Shown here in pieces: positions 1-9,497 of a stretch of 64,000 nucleotides of DNA. The notes under the pieces were generated by a model, which had not been told where the DNA came from, searched no databases, and saw only the letters and a program-made list of their open reading frames with translations. A program made the translations under genes and the position numbers. Position 1 is the first letter of the stretch. Every line of letters begins with the position of its first letter. The stretch lies in contig NZ_FMDO01000013.1 of assembly GCF_900095305.1 (NCBI RefSeq), positions 62,001-126,000 on the forward strand, in the 5' to 3' direction. The stretch is from Proteiniborus sp. DW1 (GTDB lineage: Bacteria > Bacillota > Clostridia > Tissierellales > Proteiniboraceae).

Positions 1-1959
1 GCACAAGAAAAAGCTTCTATAGCTGTGCCATATATTTTAAATAAACCATTTTCATATGAAGCTACCCTAAGTATTAAGGCAAGTCTTTCAAATAATTTTG
101 TAGAATTTAAAAGAAAGATATCCTTACAATTTAGCGGCTATGATGGTAGATTCGGCGGAGAAACAGACGAGTATTGGTGTGTGTTTAATGGAAATTACTC
201 GTTACAGTTAACTAAATTTAATAATGACTTAATATTAAAGAGAATACCTGAAACCAGACATGAAGTGGTAGTATTTTATCCAAAGATTGGCTTACCATTT
301 TCTCTAGAATTCTCAAAAGAAAGACCTTACACAGTAGAGAACTACTGTGGAGAGGATTATATTGCTTTAAAAGCTTTTTATAAGTCAAGAGACTTTAAAC
401 ATATTCAGATAGTATCTATATCTAAATTATATGCTAATGGTTTAGTTGAACACAGCTACGAGGTGCATAATACCAGTGATGTAGATGCTGATGCTGAAGT
501 ATGGTTAAGTCAGAGCTACTATTATGGGCTTGCAGATGCTGTTATTCCATATGAAGATAAATACATAGAAATAGATGGAGAAGATAGTAGCGGTTTAGAG
601 TTTTGGGATAGCAGTAAAATTACTGAGAACTGGATTTTCTCCAGTGAAAAAAGTGCAACTATCGGTCTATGCTGGCCAGAGAAGGATAAAATAAAATTTA
701 ACGGCTGGTATTTGTCAATTGAAAAAAATCTAGGTAAGATTCCTGCACATGCAAATATATGCACAGAACCATGCTATATGGCAATAGATACTTTTAAAGA
801 TTGGAAGGAATTAAGAAAATTTGCATTGAAGGATAATTGTCAAGACAGGAGTAGATTGAGTACGACTGATAAGCTTGAACTAAATATTAACAATGGAAAT
901 CCATTTGTAGGTAATGGCTTTGATGTGAAGATAAAAGATTATAGAAAATCATATTTTGATGGAAAAATGAAACTAAGCTCGACTAAGGAATCCTTTAAAG
1001 AGCTTGAGAAAAAATTCAGCGTTACTGATCAAATTAATGAAACTGTATTTTCTGTTAATGGAGGTAATATCCCTAAGATTGATACACTTTCATTAGACAT
1101 TGATTTCGATGCAGTATTGCTACAAAAGAAATCTGCAGTATTTAAAATTAATGAAAATGTAATATTTAAGAAGAATAAAAATATGGAGAAGGGAATAGAG
1201 ACATTATCATTGGATAACGGAGAAATAACAATTAAAACCTCTCCACAGTTTTCAAATACTATACACTCTCTATTATATAAGTCTAAGGAATGGTTAGATA
1301 CTTCATTTCCTTCATCTAGACCTAAATCATGGTGGAATCCATGGTTTGGTGGGATAGCAACATTGCCAGATGAAATGACTAACAGGTCATTTAATGAAGA
1401 AGATAGAGAAGCAGATTTCGTACAGCTAAAAGATAGTGTGGGAAATACTTGGAGTGGAATAGTCATAAAAACAAATATTAAGAAAAATGAAAAACTCAAG
1501 GGACTTAAGATAGCGCAATACTATTTAATGCTTCCAGGAGTTCCAGTTTTGTGCCAAACTACTGAAATTGTTCAAGAGACAGGTTATTATTTTAGCTCTA
1601 TGCCTTTCATGACAGATATGTATTTTAAGCTAGATGATGAGTATAAAAACAACATGGTAACCATAGAGACTCTTTCAGGACAATTAACAACTTATAAGGC
1701 TGTAAAGGATTATGAAATGAAAACAAAAGGAACCCTGTTTTTCAGTAGTGTAAATAGAGAAGATAAATTGATGGTATATAATAATGGAGATATTCCTGCA
1801 GGCTGTTTTACTAATAGTGAAGTAATAGGAGCTTATATAATTAACAAGATGGATATTAAGAATAATGAGAGAATTTTTTTGCCACCAAGTTTCCTAATAT
1901 TCACTAAAGAAGTAATGAATCATGATTTGTTTAAGGTTTTAAAAAATATAAAGTTTTAG
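1..1959 (+). CDS. Unrecognised large protein, 5' end outside the window
   Basis: The frame is open from base 1. A GTG at 25 could be read as a start, but no ribosome binding site precedes it and the frame continues upstream, so the gene probably begins before the window. The visible 652 codons show no signal peptide, no membrane segment and no catalytic motif that I recognise. Composition (many aromatic and beta-branched residues, a WWNPWFGG motif near residue 440) suggests a beta-rich, possibly carbohydrate- or peptide-binding fold, but this is a guess. It ends 12 bases before an amidohydrolase gene, so the two are probably cotranscribed. No function is assigned. Confidence 0.75.
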   Translation, partial: AQEKASIAVPYILNKPFSYEATLSIKASLSNNFVEFKRKISLQFSGYDGRFGGETDEYWCVFNGNYSLQLTKFNNDLILKRIPETRHEVVVFYPKIGLPFSLEFSKERPYTVENYCGEDYIALKAFYKSRDFKHIQIVSISKLYANGLVEHSYEVHNTSDVDADAEVWLSQSYYYGLADAVIPYEDKYIEIDGEDSSGLEFWDSSKITENWIFSSEKSATIGLCWPEKDKIKFNGWYLSIEKNLGKIPAHANICTEPCYMAIDTFKDWKELRKFALKDNCQDRSRLSTTDKLELNINNGNPFVGNGFDVKIKDYRKSYFDGKMKLSSTKESFKELEKKFSVTDQINETVFSVNGGNIPKIDTLSLDIDFDAVLLQKKSAVFKINENVIFKKNKNMEKGIETLSLDNGEITIKTSPQFSNTIHSLLYKSKEWLDTSFPSSRPKSWWNPWFGGIATLPDEMTNRSFNEEDREADFVQLKDSVGNTWSGIVIKTNIKKNEKLKGLKIAQYYLMLPGVPVLCQTTEIVQETGYYFSSMPFMTDMYFKLDDEYKNNMVTIETLSGQLTTYKAVKDYEMKTKGTLFFSSVNREDKLMVYNNGDIPAGCFTNSEVIGAYIINKMDIKNNERIFLPPSFLIFTKEVMNHDLFKVLKNIKF

Positions 1960-1971
1960 GAGAATAGTCAT

Positions 1972-2829
1972 ATGAAAATAATAGATGCTCATTTACATTT
2001 TTCAAAAATTGAAAGCTTTAAAAAGACAGCTAAGGAAATTTCATTTGTAGATTACTCTGCAATAGGTCTAAACAAGGAGTTTGAGAACAATAACATTATA
2101 ATGGGGATTGGGATGGGAGTAACAGAGGAGCTAAGAGGAGGGTTCCCTGATATTTCCTCTTCTAATCCTATGAACTTAGACTTGGAGGCTAAATTACCAA
2201 GTAATTTAGCATATTGTGTTGGCATAAATCCTGTTAAATTGATAGATGAACGAAAGGAGCAAGAGCTTTTTCAAATAGAAGAGGAACTAAAAAGGGATGC
2301 CATTGGCATAAAGATATATGCAGGGTATTATCCGTTTTATGTTTACGATGCTGTATATGAACCAATATATGCCCTAGCTGAGAAATATGATGTGCCTGTT
2401 GTGATACATAGTGGAGATACCTATTCTGATAGAGGCTTACTTAAATATTCTCATCCCTTGGCTATAGATGAGTTAGCAGTTAAATATAGAAATATAAGAT
2501 TTGTAATAGCACACTTAGGTGACCCATGGGTCATGGAAACAGCAGAATTAATCTCTAAAAACTCAAATGTATTTACTGACATTTCAGGATTGATTGTTGG
2601 AGATGAGAAAGAAGTTGAGAGATGGAAAAATGAAAAGCTTTTTGTAGAGCATATTAAAAGAGCACTTATATATGCAGATAATTATTATAAGATACTATTT
2701 GGTTCAGACTGGCCACTAGTTCAAATAGGTCCATATATTGAGTTTATAAAGGAACTTATTCCTGTAGAATTTCACGAACATGTATTTTATAGAAATGCAC
2801 TACATGTATTTAGTAAGCTAGATAAGTGA
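1972..2829 (+). CDS. Amidohydrolase-family (TIM-barrel) metal-dependent hydrolase
   Basis: A 285-residue protein of the amidohydrolase 2 type. The N-terminal DAHLHF motif (residues 5-10) supplies the first HxH metal ligands. Further metal-site motifs are VVIHSGD near residue 145, IAHLGDPW near 180 and the C-terminal FGSDWP near 243, which carries the catalytic Asp. The substrate cannot be read from sequence; relatives hydrolyse or decarboxylate small cyclic or amide substrates. The length is normal for the family. ATG at 1972 follows AGGAGAATAGTCAT. It sits 12 bases after the preceding gene, probably in one operon, and is followed by a short AT-rich inverted repeat with a T-run that may end the transcript. 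Confidence 0.85.
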   Translation: MKIIDAHLHFSKIESFKKTAKEISFVDYSAIGLNKEFENNNIIMGIGMGVTEELRGGFPDISSSNPMNLDLEAKLPSNLAYCVGINPVKLIDERKEQELFQIEEELKRDAIGIKIYAGYYPFYVYDAVYEPIYALAEKYDVPVVIHSGDTYSDRGLLKYSHPLAIDELAVKYRNIRFVIAHLGDPWVMETAELISKNSNVFTDISGLIVGDEKEVERWKNEKLFVEHIKRALIYADNYYKILFGSDWPLVQIGPYIEFIKELIPVEFHEHVFYRNALHVFSKLDK

Positions 2830-2863
2830 AAAAATATTGCAGTTGATAAGAATTAAATACATT

Positions 2864-2881
2864 TTGATTATTAGTAATCAA
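2864..2881. promoter_or_regulatory. Palindrome TTGATTA-N4-TAATCAA, copy 1
   Basis: A perfect 7-4-7 inverted repeat, 54 bases before the start of the GNAT gene at 2936. The same arms with the same spacing recur at 3729-3746 before the tldD-like gene. It could be an operator for a dimeric regulator. Because GTTTTT follows directly, it could instead be a weak AT-rich terminator for the amidohydrolase gene. Confidence 0.45.
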
Positions 2882-2935
2882 GTTTTTGAACTTTGCAACG
2901 ATCTATTAGAGAAAATTTAAAAGGAGTGAAGCATT

Positions 2936-3709
2936 ATGAGAACAAACTTTATAAAATGCGATTTTTCTGAATTAGATGAGTTTATTAGTGAGTATAAAGC
3001 TCTATTATTATCACCGATGGATTCTTTTTTAGAGGACCACATTAGTGAAAGTGAACATTTTTTAATTACTATAGACAACAATAGGGCTGGCTATTTTTCA
3101 GTACATAAAAAGGAATTATTAACACAATTTTATCTAAGTAAAGAATATAGATATTTAGGACAAGAGATTTTTTATAAAGTAAAGAAGGTGCAGTATATAA
3201 ATCAGGCCTTTGTTTCTACAGGTGATGAATTTTTCCTTTCACATGCATTAGATGAGTATAGGAGTATTGAGAAACAAGCTTACTTTTTTAGAGATTCAAT
3301 GAAGCAAATTAAAGAGGATAAGATAGATAAAAGTCTTAGTATTAGGGTTGCGGAGCATTGTGATATTGAAGAAATTCAAAAAAATAGTGGAAAATTCTTT
3401 GATAATCTGAATGAAAGTATATTAAATGAAGAAATCTATATTGTTAGCAAAGATAATAATATAGTAGGCTTTGGAATTATGGAAAGAGGTACTATAATGA
3501 AAGAGTATACCAGTATTGGAATGTATACCTTAGAAGCATTTAGGCAAAAGGGAATAGGAAGAAACATCTTATTGATGTTAAAAGAGATAGCATACAAGAA
3601 AAATCTAAAGCCAATAGCAGGTTGTTGGTATTATAATCATAACTCGAAAAAAACACTTGAGAGTGCAGGAATGCACTCAGATACAAGATTGCTGAAAATT
3701 CACTACTGA
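2936..3709 (+). CDS. GNAT-family N-acetyltransferase
   Basis: A 257-residue protein. The C-terminal half (about residues 135-257) has the GNAT fold signature: the acetyl-CoA-binding segment is seen as TLEAFRQKGIGRNIL (the R-x-x-G-x-G/A pyrophosphate loop), followed by a helix and the CWYYNHNSKKTLESAGM motif typical of acetyltransferase C-termini. The N-terminal 130 residues are divergent and may be a degenerate second GNAT domain. The substrate is unknown. ATG at 2936 follows AAGGAGTGAAGCATT. It appears monocistronic, between two copies of a TTGATTA palindrome. Confidence 0.8.
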   Translation: MRTNFIKCDFSELDEFISEYKALLLSPMDSFLEDHISESEHFLITIDNNRAGYFSVHKKELLTQFYLSKEYRYLGQEIFYKVKKVQYINQAFVSTGDEFFLSHALDEYRSIEKQAYFFRDSMKQIKEDKIDKSLSIRVAEHCDIEEIQKNSGKFFDNLNESILNEEIYIVSKDNNIVGFGIMERGTIMKEYTSIGMYTLEAFRQKGIGRNILLMLKEIAYKKNLKPIAGCWYYNHNSKKTLESAGMHSDTRLLKIHY

Positions 3710-3728
3710 TGAGTATATCACATATTTT

Positions 3729-3746
3729 TTGATTAATTGTAATCAA
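3729..3746. promoter_or_regulatory. Palindrome TTGATTA-N4-TAATCAA, copy 2
   Basis: The second copy of the 7-4-7 palindrome, here extending to 8-4-8 with one more T/A pair, 56 bases before the tldD-like start at 3803. It is not followed by a T-run, which favours an operator over a terminator. The position relative to the start codon is nearly the same as in copy 1. Confidence 0.45.
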
Positions 3747-3802
3747 AGTGATAAACTAGTAATATATGTTATTTAATAACAATATTTTGAGGGGGTGCAA
3801 CA

Positions 3803-5233
3803 ATGCAGGTTAGTATGTCAAGGTATTTGCAAGAAAAGAAATGGCTATTAAAGGAGATAGTTTCTGAATTATCTAAGTCTTTTGGTTATGTATCAGTATT
3901 AGGAACAGATATATGTGGCAAGACATATTCTGTCTATAAGACAGGAGCTGGTATTAGCGATTCTGAATGGACTGAAAGAGGTTTTGTAGTTAGAGTTCAT
4001 AATGGATACAACTATTCTGAGTATTCCTTTAATGAGCTTTCAGAAGAAAAATTAGATTTTTTAATTAAGACTGTAAAAGATAAGGTTCATGAAGATATCA
4101 AAAATTTAAAGGATAAATCAATTAATATGAGCACTTATCCAGTAATTGAAGAGGAAAAAATTACAGATAGTCTTTTTAAAGAGGTACAAATACTACCAGA
4201 AGCAGTAAGCGCAGAAGAAAAGATTAAAAAGATGACTAGAATTAAAGATGAAGCCTTTACATATTCAAGTTTACTAGTGGACTTCAGAATAAACTATGGA
4301 GAATGTCATGTATCGAAAGTATTTATTTCCAAAGACAAAGATTTAGAACAATCCTACATATGGAGTCAAGGAAGTCTTTCGGCAGTAGTTAGAAAAGATA
4401 ATAATACAAAATTCTACTATGATAGTGTAGCAGGCCTAAAAGGTGTTGAGATACTTGATGAGATCCAGCATAAATCAAAGGAAGTAGTAGAGTGTGCCGA
4501 AAAACTTTTAGATGCTAAAAAGATGACACCAGGAGAATATGATGTTATTTGTTCACCAGAAATAGCAGGCTTAATAGCTCACGAAGCATTTGGACATGGT
4601 GTAGAGATGGATATGTTTGTTAAAAACAGAGCAAAAGCTGTTGAATTTATCAATAAAGAAGTAGCCTCACACTTAGTTACTATGCATGATGGAGCAGCAG
4701 CTACTGAAAATGTCTCTTCTTACTTTTTTGATGATGAAGGCGTTTTAGGAACAGATACTATAATAATAGATAAAGGGATATTGAAAACTGGAATATCAGA
4801 TTTACTTTCAGCTATTAGATTAGGAACAAAACCAACTGGAAATGGTAAAAGGGAATCCTTTGAAAGAAAAGCTTACGCTAGAATGACTAACACTTTCTTT
4901 GAAGGGGGCAAGGATAAACTGGAAGATATGATTGCATCTATAAAGGAAGGATATCTTCTAGATTGTATGTTAAGTGGTATGGAGGATCCAAAGAACTGGG
5001 GTATTCAATGTATGATACTTTTAGCAAAGGAAATTAAGGATGGAAAGCTAACAGGAAATATCATGTCTCCAGTTATTATGACTGGATATGTGCCGGATGT
5101 TTTAAAATCCATCTCTATGGTTTCTGAGGAAGTTGAGATATTTGGTTCAGGAGCTTGTGGAAAGGGCTACAAAGAATATGTAAAAACAGCTGATGGAGGC
5201 CCATATATTAGAGCAAGAGTGAGGTTGGGATAA
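3803..5233 (+). CDS. TldD/PmbA-family metalloprotease, TldD-type subunit (pair 1)
   Basis: A 476-residue protein with the TldD zinc motif HEAFGH (His260, Glu261, His264), so this is the catalytic subunit. In characterised systems TldD and TldE form a heterodimer that degrades unfolded peptides and trims modified peptides such as microcin B17. The GNGKRESFERKAYARMTNT segment (about 348-366) and the C-terminal GSGACGKG region match the family. The start follows GAGGGGGTGCAACA. The stop overlaps the next start (TAATG), so the two subunits are translationally coupled. It is clearly diverged from the second TldD at 22021. No precursor peptide gene is visible nearby. Confidence 0.9.
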   Translation: MQVSMSRYLQEKKWLLKEIVSELSKSFGYVSVLGTDICGKTYSVYKTGAGISDSEWTERGFVVRVHNGYNYSEYSFNELSEEKLDFLIKTVKDKVHEDIKNLKDKSINMSTYPVIEEEKITDSLFKEVQILPEAVSAEEKIKKMTRIKDEAFTYSSLLVDFRINYGECHVSKVFISKDKDLEQSYIWSQGSLSAVVRKDNNTKFYYDSVAGLKGVEILDEIQHKSKEVVECAEKLLDAKKMTPGEYDVICSPEIAGLIAHEAFGHGVEMDMFVKNRAKAVEFINKEVASHLVTMHDGAAATENVSSYFFDDEGVLGTDTIIIDKGILKTGISDLLSAIRLGTKPTGNGKRESFERKAYARMTNTFFEGGKDKLEDMIASIKEGYLLDCMLSGMEDPKNWGIQCMILLAKEIKDGKLTGNIMSPVIMTGYVPDVLKSISMVSEEVEIFGSGACGKGYKEYVKTADGGPYIRARVRLG

Positions 5234-6534
5234 TGATAGAGAAAATAAAAGAAATATTATCAAATATAAAAGGCATAGATGGATGGAAACTCAATGAAAA
5301 AAGAGTAGAATCAAAGGAGTTATTTTTCATAAAAAAAGAACTTGATATGAACAGAGCTAAAGATGTACACCATATTAAGCTTACTGTTTATAAGGATTTT
5401 GGTGAAGATGGCAAAAAATACAGAGGTTCATCTACAACCTTATTGCATCCTACTATGAATGATGAAGAAATCACAAATGCAATAGCTAATGCACTATATG
5501 CAGCTAGTTTTGTAAAAAATCAATACTATCCATTAGTAGATCCTAAGGTGGAAATTCAGCCTACAATGGAAAATAAGTTTTCAAGAGAACCTTTGTCAAA
5601 CTGGATGCCAAGACTAACAGAAGAAATATTTAAGGCTGACAAATATGATAAGGGATGGATAAACTCAGCAGAGCTTTTTTTAGACAAGATAAAACATCGA
5701 ATATTAAATTCTGAGGGAGTAGATGTGTCATACGAAACCTATAGAGGAGAACTTGAATTTATTACAAATTGGAAAGAGTATGAAGAAGTAGAACTCTACA
5801 AAGATATACTTTTTGCAGATTATGATGAGAAACTAATAAGTGAATCAATAGATGAAATGCTTAAAATAAGTAGAGACAAGGCTATAGCAAAACCAACACC
5901 TGTGCTGAAAGACATTCCAGTAATATTATCTGGAGAACCAGTTAAAGAACTTTTTAACTATTATTATGCTCAGGCATCAGCTCGTTTAGTTTATGAGCAA
6001 ACATCAACTGCTAAGCTAGACCGAAGTATACAAGGTGACGAGGTAAAAGGAGATAAAGTTAATATTTCTTTAGAACCTTATCTAGAGAATTCTACTGCTT
6101 CAGCACCTTATGATGAAGATGGTCTAAGACTTTCAAAAGTTTTACTTTATGAAAATGGTGTCTTAAAAAGATATTGGGGAGATACAAGATTTTCACATTA
6201 TTTAGGCATTAAGCCAACAGGAAATATTAGAAATATTGTAGTAGAAGGTGGAAGTAAGACTCTAGAAGAAATTAAAGACGGACCTTATTTAGAGCTTAAA
6301 GTATTTTCAGATTTTCAAATGGATACACTGACAGGTGACTTTGCAGGAGAAATCAGACTAGGCTGGTATAATGATGGAGAGAAAACAGTACCAGTGACAG
6401 GAGGCTCTATTTCAGGAAATATCAGTGATGTCCATAAAGAGATGTACTTATCAAAAGAAACTCAGAAAATAAATAACTTTAGTGGACCAAAATCAATTAA
6501 GCTATTTAATGTAAGTATAGCAGGAGTGGAATGA
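5233..6534 (+). CDS. TldE/PmbA-type partner subunit (pair 1)
   Basis: A 433-residue TldD/PmbA-family protein that lacks the HExxxH motif, as expected of the non-catalytic TldE partner. Family features are the IKPTGNIRNIVVEGG segment and a C-terminal half with MDTLTGDFAGEIRLGW. It starts inside the stop codon of the preceding gene (TAATG). It is followed by a terminator-like hairpin at 6588-6622, which probably ends the transcript. It presumably forms the heterodimer with the 3803 product. Confidence 0.88.
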   Translation: MIEKIKEILSNIKGIDGWKLNEKRVESKELFFIKKELDMNRAKDVHHIKLTVYKDFGEDGKKYRGSSTTLLHPTMNDEEITNAIANALYAASFVKNQYYPLVDPKVEIQPTMENKFSREPLSNWMPRLTEEIFKADKYDKGWINSAELFLDKIKHRILNSEGVDVSYETYRGELEFITNWKEYEEVELYKDILFADYDEKLISESIDEMLKISRDKAIAKPTPVLKDIPVILSGEPVKELFNYYYAQASARLVYEQTSTAKLDRSIQGDEVKGDKVNISLEPYLENSTASAPYDEDGLRLSKVLLYENGVLKRYWGDTRFSHYLGIKPTGNIRNIVVEGGSKTLEEIKDGPYLELKVFSDFQMDTLTGDFAGEIRLGWYNDGEKTVPVTGGSISGNISDVHKEMYLSKETQKINNFSGPKSIKLFNVSIAGVE

Positions 6535-6587
6535 GCAGATATCTAAAATCTTCGATTTTGTAAGACTTCTTAAATAGACTTAACCAA

Positions 6588-6622
6588 AAACACCGTTAGA
6601 TTGATTAAATCCAACGGTGTTT
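6588..6622. terminator. Bidirectional terminator between tldE-like gene and pepF
   Basis: A 13-bp stem (AAACACCGTTAGA / TCCAACGGTGTTT, one mismatch) with a 9-base loop. A run of five T follows the stem on the reverse strand, and TTTGATT on the forward strand, so it can serve both convergent genes. Confidence 0.75.
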
Positions 6623-6628
6623 GATTAT

Positions 6629-8404
6629 CTATTTTACTGTATCTGCAAGCTCAATAAATCTTTCAATATCCTGTTCAACAAGCTTCAAAGAGCTTCTCCA
6701 GAAATCTATGGAGCGAACATCTATGCCTACCATCTTAGTTACATCTGCAATATTATTTCTTCCAGTGGCCACTAGAAGCTTATTATATTCAGGAACAAAA
6801 TCATTGCCACGCTTTAGATATTCTGCGTAAATTCCTTTAGCAAATAGTAAACCAAATGCATATGGGAAGTTATAGAAATTTCTTCCTGCAGAATAATAAT
6901 GGGACTTGTTAATCCACATATAAGGATGTAGATAATTATGGTCTAGTCCGTCTCCATAAGCTTCTTTTTGGGCGTTTATCATTAATTCTTTTAATTCCTT
7001 CACGGATAGTGCACTATCTTTTCTCCTTTCGAAAAGATTGGTTTCAAAAATATAACGACTTAGTATATCTACTATAACTTGCCCAGCATCTGAAATAGAT
7101 GATTCTAATATTCCAAAGGCTTCTTTCTGAGAAGCTTCTTTTAATGCTGCATTAACTACTATGGTTTCACAAAAAATAGAAGCTGTTTCAGCTAATGGCA
7201 TAGGATAGCTGCAATTTAAAATTGGCTCATTTTTTAAGCAGTGACCATGATATCCATGACCTAGCTCATGAGCTAGTGTAGTCATATTGCTAAAGCTTCC
7301 GTTGAAGTTTGCCATTATACGGCTTTCCTGAATTGGACGAAGATTAGAACAGAATGCTCCTCCGCGTTTTCCTTCTCTAGGTTCTGCATCAATCCAATTG
7401 TTTTCAAAAGCATTATCAGCAAAGTTTGCAAGTTCATCACTAAAGCTTCTGAAATTCTTTACAATATAATCTCTGGCTTCATCATAAGTAAATGTAATAT
7501 TTACTTCTCCCATTGGAGCAAACATATCATAAAAAGGAAGTCCATTTGAATGACCTAGAAGTTCAGCTTTCTTTCTAAAATATTTGCGAAATGCTGGCAA
7601 ACTTTCCTTCATAGCAGCAAGCATAGCATCAAGAGTTTCTTTATCCATTCTAGATTTTAATAATGTTTCTTCTAATGGAGAAGAATAACCTCTAAGACCT
7701 GATGTTGTGATTACTTCGCCTTTTATTCCATTTAAGCAAGCAGCAGAAGATTCTTCAATTTTTTTATATGACTCAAGCTCAGCATAATAAGCTGTTTTCC
7801 TCACTTCAGGGTCCTTTTCATAAGCTAAGTTTCTTACTGCTGGTAATGGTAGCTGCTTTTTTTCTCCATTTAGTTCAATATCTACTAATAGTGTAGATGT
7901 TATCATGTTTTGAAGCTTAGACCAAGCTGTAGAGCCTGTGTTTCTCATTTTAGAAATAATAATCTCTTCTTTTTCACTAAGTAGATACTTAGCATCATTT
8001 GCAGCTTCTCTTATTATAAATTCATGCTCTTTTAATAAATCTGATGCGTTAAATAATTCATTAAGATTTTCAATGCTTCCAATCCATTTTTGATAGCTAA
8101 CAAAAGCTTTTGTTAATTCTGAATATTTAATGCTTAACCTATCTGACACCTTAAGTGCTTCTTCATTTTTTGCATCTACACTAGCTGTCAGGTGTGCAAA
8201 TGAAGATAATTTAGAAAACAAAGTTACAAATTCAGACATGCGTCTTATGTACTCTTCTGCTTTTTCTACTGCATTCTCTTTAGAATTAAAGCTTAGCTCT
8301 GTCCATTCTTTAAATTCATCAATTTTTTTACAGAGCTTATCCATGTCAGCTTTAAACTCCTGTGATTCAAAAGATGGATAAAGCTCTTTTAAACTCCACC
8401 TCAT
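6629..8404 (-). CDS. pepF: Oligoendopeptidase F (M3B family)
   Basis: A 591-residue cytoplasmic zinc endopeptidase that cuts oligopeptides of roughly 7-17 residues. The zinc site is HELGH (His379, Glu380, His383) followed by GYHGH; the third ligand region is LAETASIFCETIV about 25 residues on. The HNYLHPYMWINKSHYYS and FYNFPYAFG segments are classic M3B. The second ATG (8404) is preferred because it lies 8 bases from GAGGTG, whereas the first (8410) lies only 2 bases away. It is convergent with the tldDE-like genes and probably a single transcription unit. Confidence 0.93.
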   Translation of the reverse strand: MRWSLKELYPSFESQEFKADMDKLCKKIDEFKEWTELSFNSKENAVEKAEEYIRRMSEFVTLFSKLSSFAHLTASVDAKNEEALKVSDRLSIKYSELTKAFVSYQKWIGSIENLNELFNASDLLKEHEFIIREAANDAKYLLSEKEEIIISKMRNTGSTAWSKLQNMITSTLLVDIELNGEKKQLPLPAVRNLAYEKDPEVRKTAYYAELESYKKIEESSAACLNGIKGEVITTSGLRGYSSPLEETLLKSRMDKETLDAMLAAMKESLPAFRKYFRKKAELLGHSNGLPFYDMFAPMGEVNITFTYDEARDYIVKNFRSFSDELANFADNAFENNWIDAEPREGKRGGAFCSNLRPIQESRIMANFNGSFSNMTTLAHELGHGYHGHCLKNEPILNCSYPMPLAETASIFCETIVVNAALKEASQKEAFGILESSISDAGQVIVDILSRYIFETNLFERRKDSALSVKELKELMINAQKEAYGDGLDHNYLHPYMWINKSHYYSAGRNFYNFPYAFGLLFAKGIYAEYLKRGNDFVPEYNKLLVATGRNNIADVTKMVGIDVRSIDFWRSSLKLVEQDIERFIELADTVK

Positions 8405-8614
8405 ATCCATATCACCTCAAATTATTTATTTTTGTATATTTTATATACATACTAATAATACAATTAAAATATAATATAATCAATAAAAATATTTAGACTC
8501 ACGAAATACAGTTTATATGAAACTGCCATTTTTTATTGTGAAAACCTTACATATTAGTATAGTAAGTTTTTTGATAATATATCTATATGACAATATAACT
8601 TGGAGGGAATTTTA

Positions 8615-9019
8615 ATGTTGAGAAATTTACTATTAAAAGGATATGGGAATGAACAAAGATACAACTGTTCAGAAAAAATATTATATGGAGCTAATGAAGT
8701 CTATAATCTAGGCTTAGGAAAGGAAACTATGAAGCTAGCTGCTGGATTTGGCGGAGGTATGGGCATAGAAAATACATGCGGAGCTCTAGCAGCATCAGTT
8801 ATGGTATTAAGTAAGCTTTTTGTAGAAAACATAGCTAGTGAAAGTGATATAAAAGAAATAACTAGTGAGTTTTTAAATAGATATAAAAATGAAATGAAAA
8901 GTGTTGAATGTGCTTCACTGAAGAAGGACTACAAAAATGAGGAAAAGGGTTGCCATGATGTAATTATCAAAGCTGCAGAGATATTGGATGATATAGTAAC
9001 TGAGAGAATGCAGGGATAA
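8615..9019 (+). CDS. C_GCAxxG_C_C family redox-type protein
   Basis: A 134-residue protein. The GIENTCGALAAS segment (around residue 49) with an earlier Cys near residue 12 and later Cys residues near 105 and 114 fits the C_GCAxxG_C_C family, small proteins proposed to bind metal or be redox active and common in anaerobes. The ATG at 8615 lies 7 bases after GGAGGG; an upstream in-frame TTG lies inside that binding site and is not the start. Two hairpins follow (9015-9060 and 9077-9100). The function is not established for the family. Confidence 0.8.
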   Translation: MLRNLLLKGYGNEQRYNCSEKILYGANEVYNLGLGKETMKLAAGFGGGMGIENTCGALAASVMVLSKLFVENIASESDIKEITSEFLNRYKNEMKSVECASLKKDYKNEEKGCHDVIIKAAEILDDIVTERMQG

Positions 9020-9060
9020 AACAGATTCTATAAATGTTTGCTTAATGTTTCTGTTTTATC
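9015..9060 (+). terminator. Stem-loop overlapping the stop codon of the C_GCAxxG gene
   Basis: An 11-bp perfect stem (GATAAAACAGA / TCTGTTTTATC) with a 24-base loop; the left arm contains the stop codon. It has no T-run, so it may stabilise the 3' end rather than terminate transcription. Confidence 0.45.
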
Positions 9061-9076
9061 AACGATATAATGTAGA

Positions 9077-9100
9077 AGAGACTAGTTCACTCTAGTCTCT
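9077..9100. terminator. Terminator hairpin between convergent small genes
   Basis: A 9-bp perfect stem (AGAGACTAG / CTAGTCTCT) with a 6-base loop, lying across the 3' end of the reverse-strand cysteine-rich gene and downstream of the forward C_GCAxxG gene. The T-tract is weak on both sides. Confidence 0.6.
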
Positions 9101-9352
9101 TTCACTTCCTATACGAATCACTTCTTCCATCTTGCTCATTATGTATTCATATCCTCCGGGACTGTGGGGAATAATACATTTTGAACAGTCCTTTATATCA
9201 CAATTATAAACAAAGTTTCCACCACATTTATCTTTTAGCATATAAAGTGGGCAATAGCAAAATAAGCAGTTAAATTTTTCAGTATCTTTAACCTGATGGC
9301 AAGGGAAGTATTCGCATTTTGAATTTTGTACAAACTTATAATTATGACCCAT
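9092..9352 (-). CDS. Cysteine-rich small-domain protein (putative zinc-binding)
   Basis: An 86-residue protein with eleven Cys, several as CEYFPC, CLFCYCP and CDIKDCSKC. It matches the cysteine-rich small domain often found alone or beside cobalamin or anaerobic metabolism genes. The IIPHSPGGYEYI segment near the C-terminus is conserved in that family. ATG at 9352 follows AAGGAGAGTTTGAA. No partner gene is evident. Metal binding is inferred from the cysteine spacing. Confidence 0.8.
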   Translation of the reverse strand: MGHNYKFVQNSKCEYFPCHQVKDTEKFNCLFCYCPLYMLKDKCGGNFVYNCDIKDCSKCIIPHSPGGYEYIMSKMEEVIRIGSERD

Positions 9353-9497
9353 TTCAAACTCTCCTTAATAAATACTTTATTAAACTATTTATATTATATA
9401 ATATAATAATACATATTGCATTAAGATAAATACACTGAAATATATTTTCAAGCTCATACAGTATTTAAATGCATTTCTAAAAAGTTTCTGTACAGAG

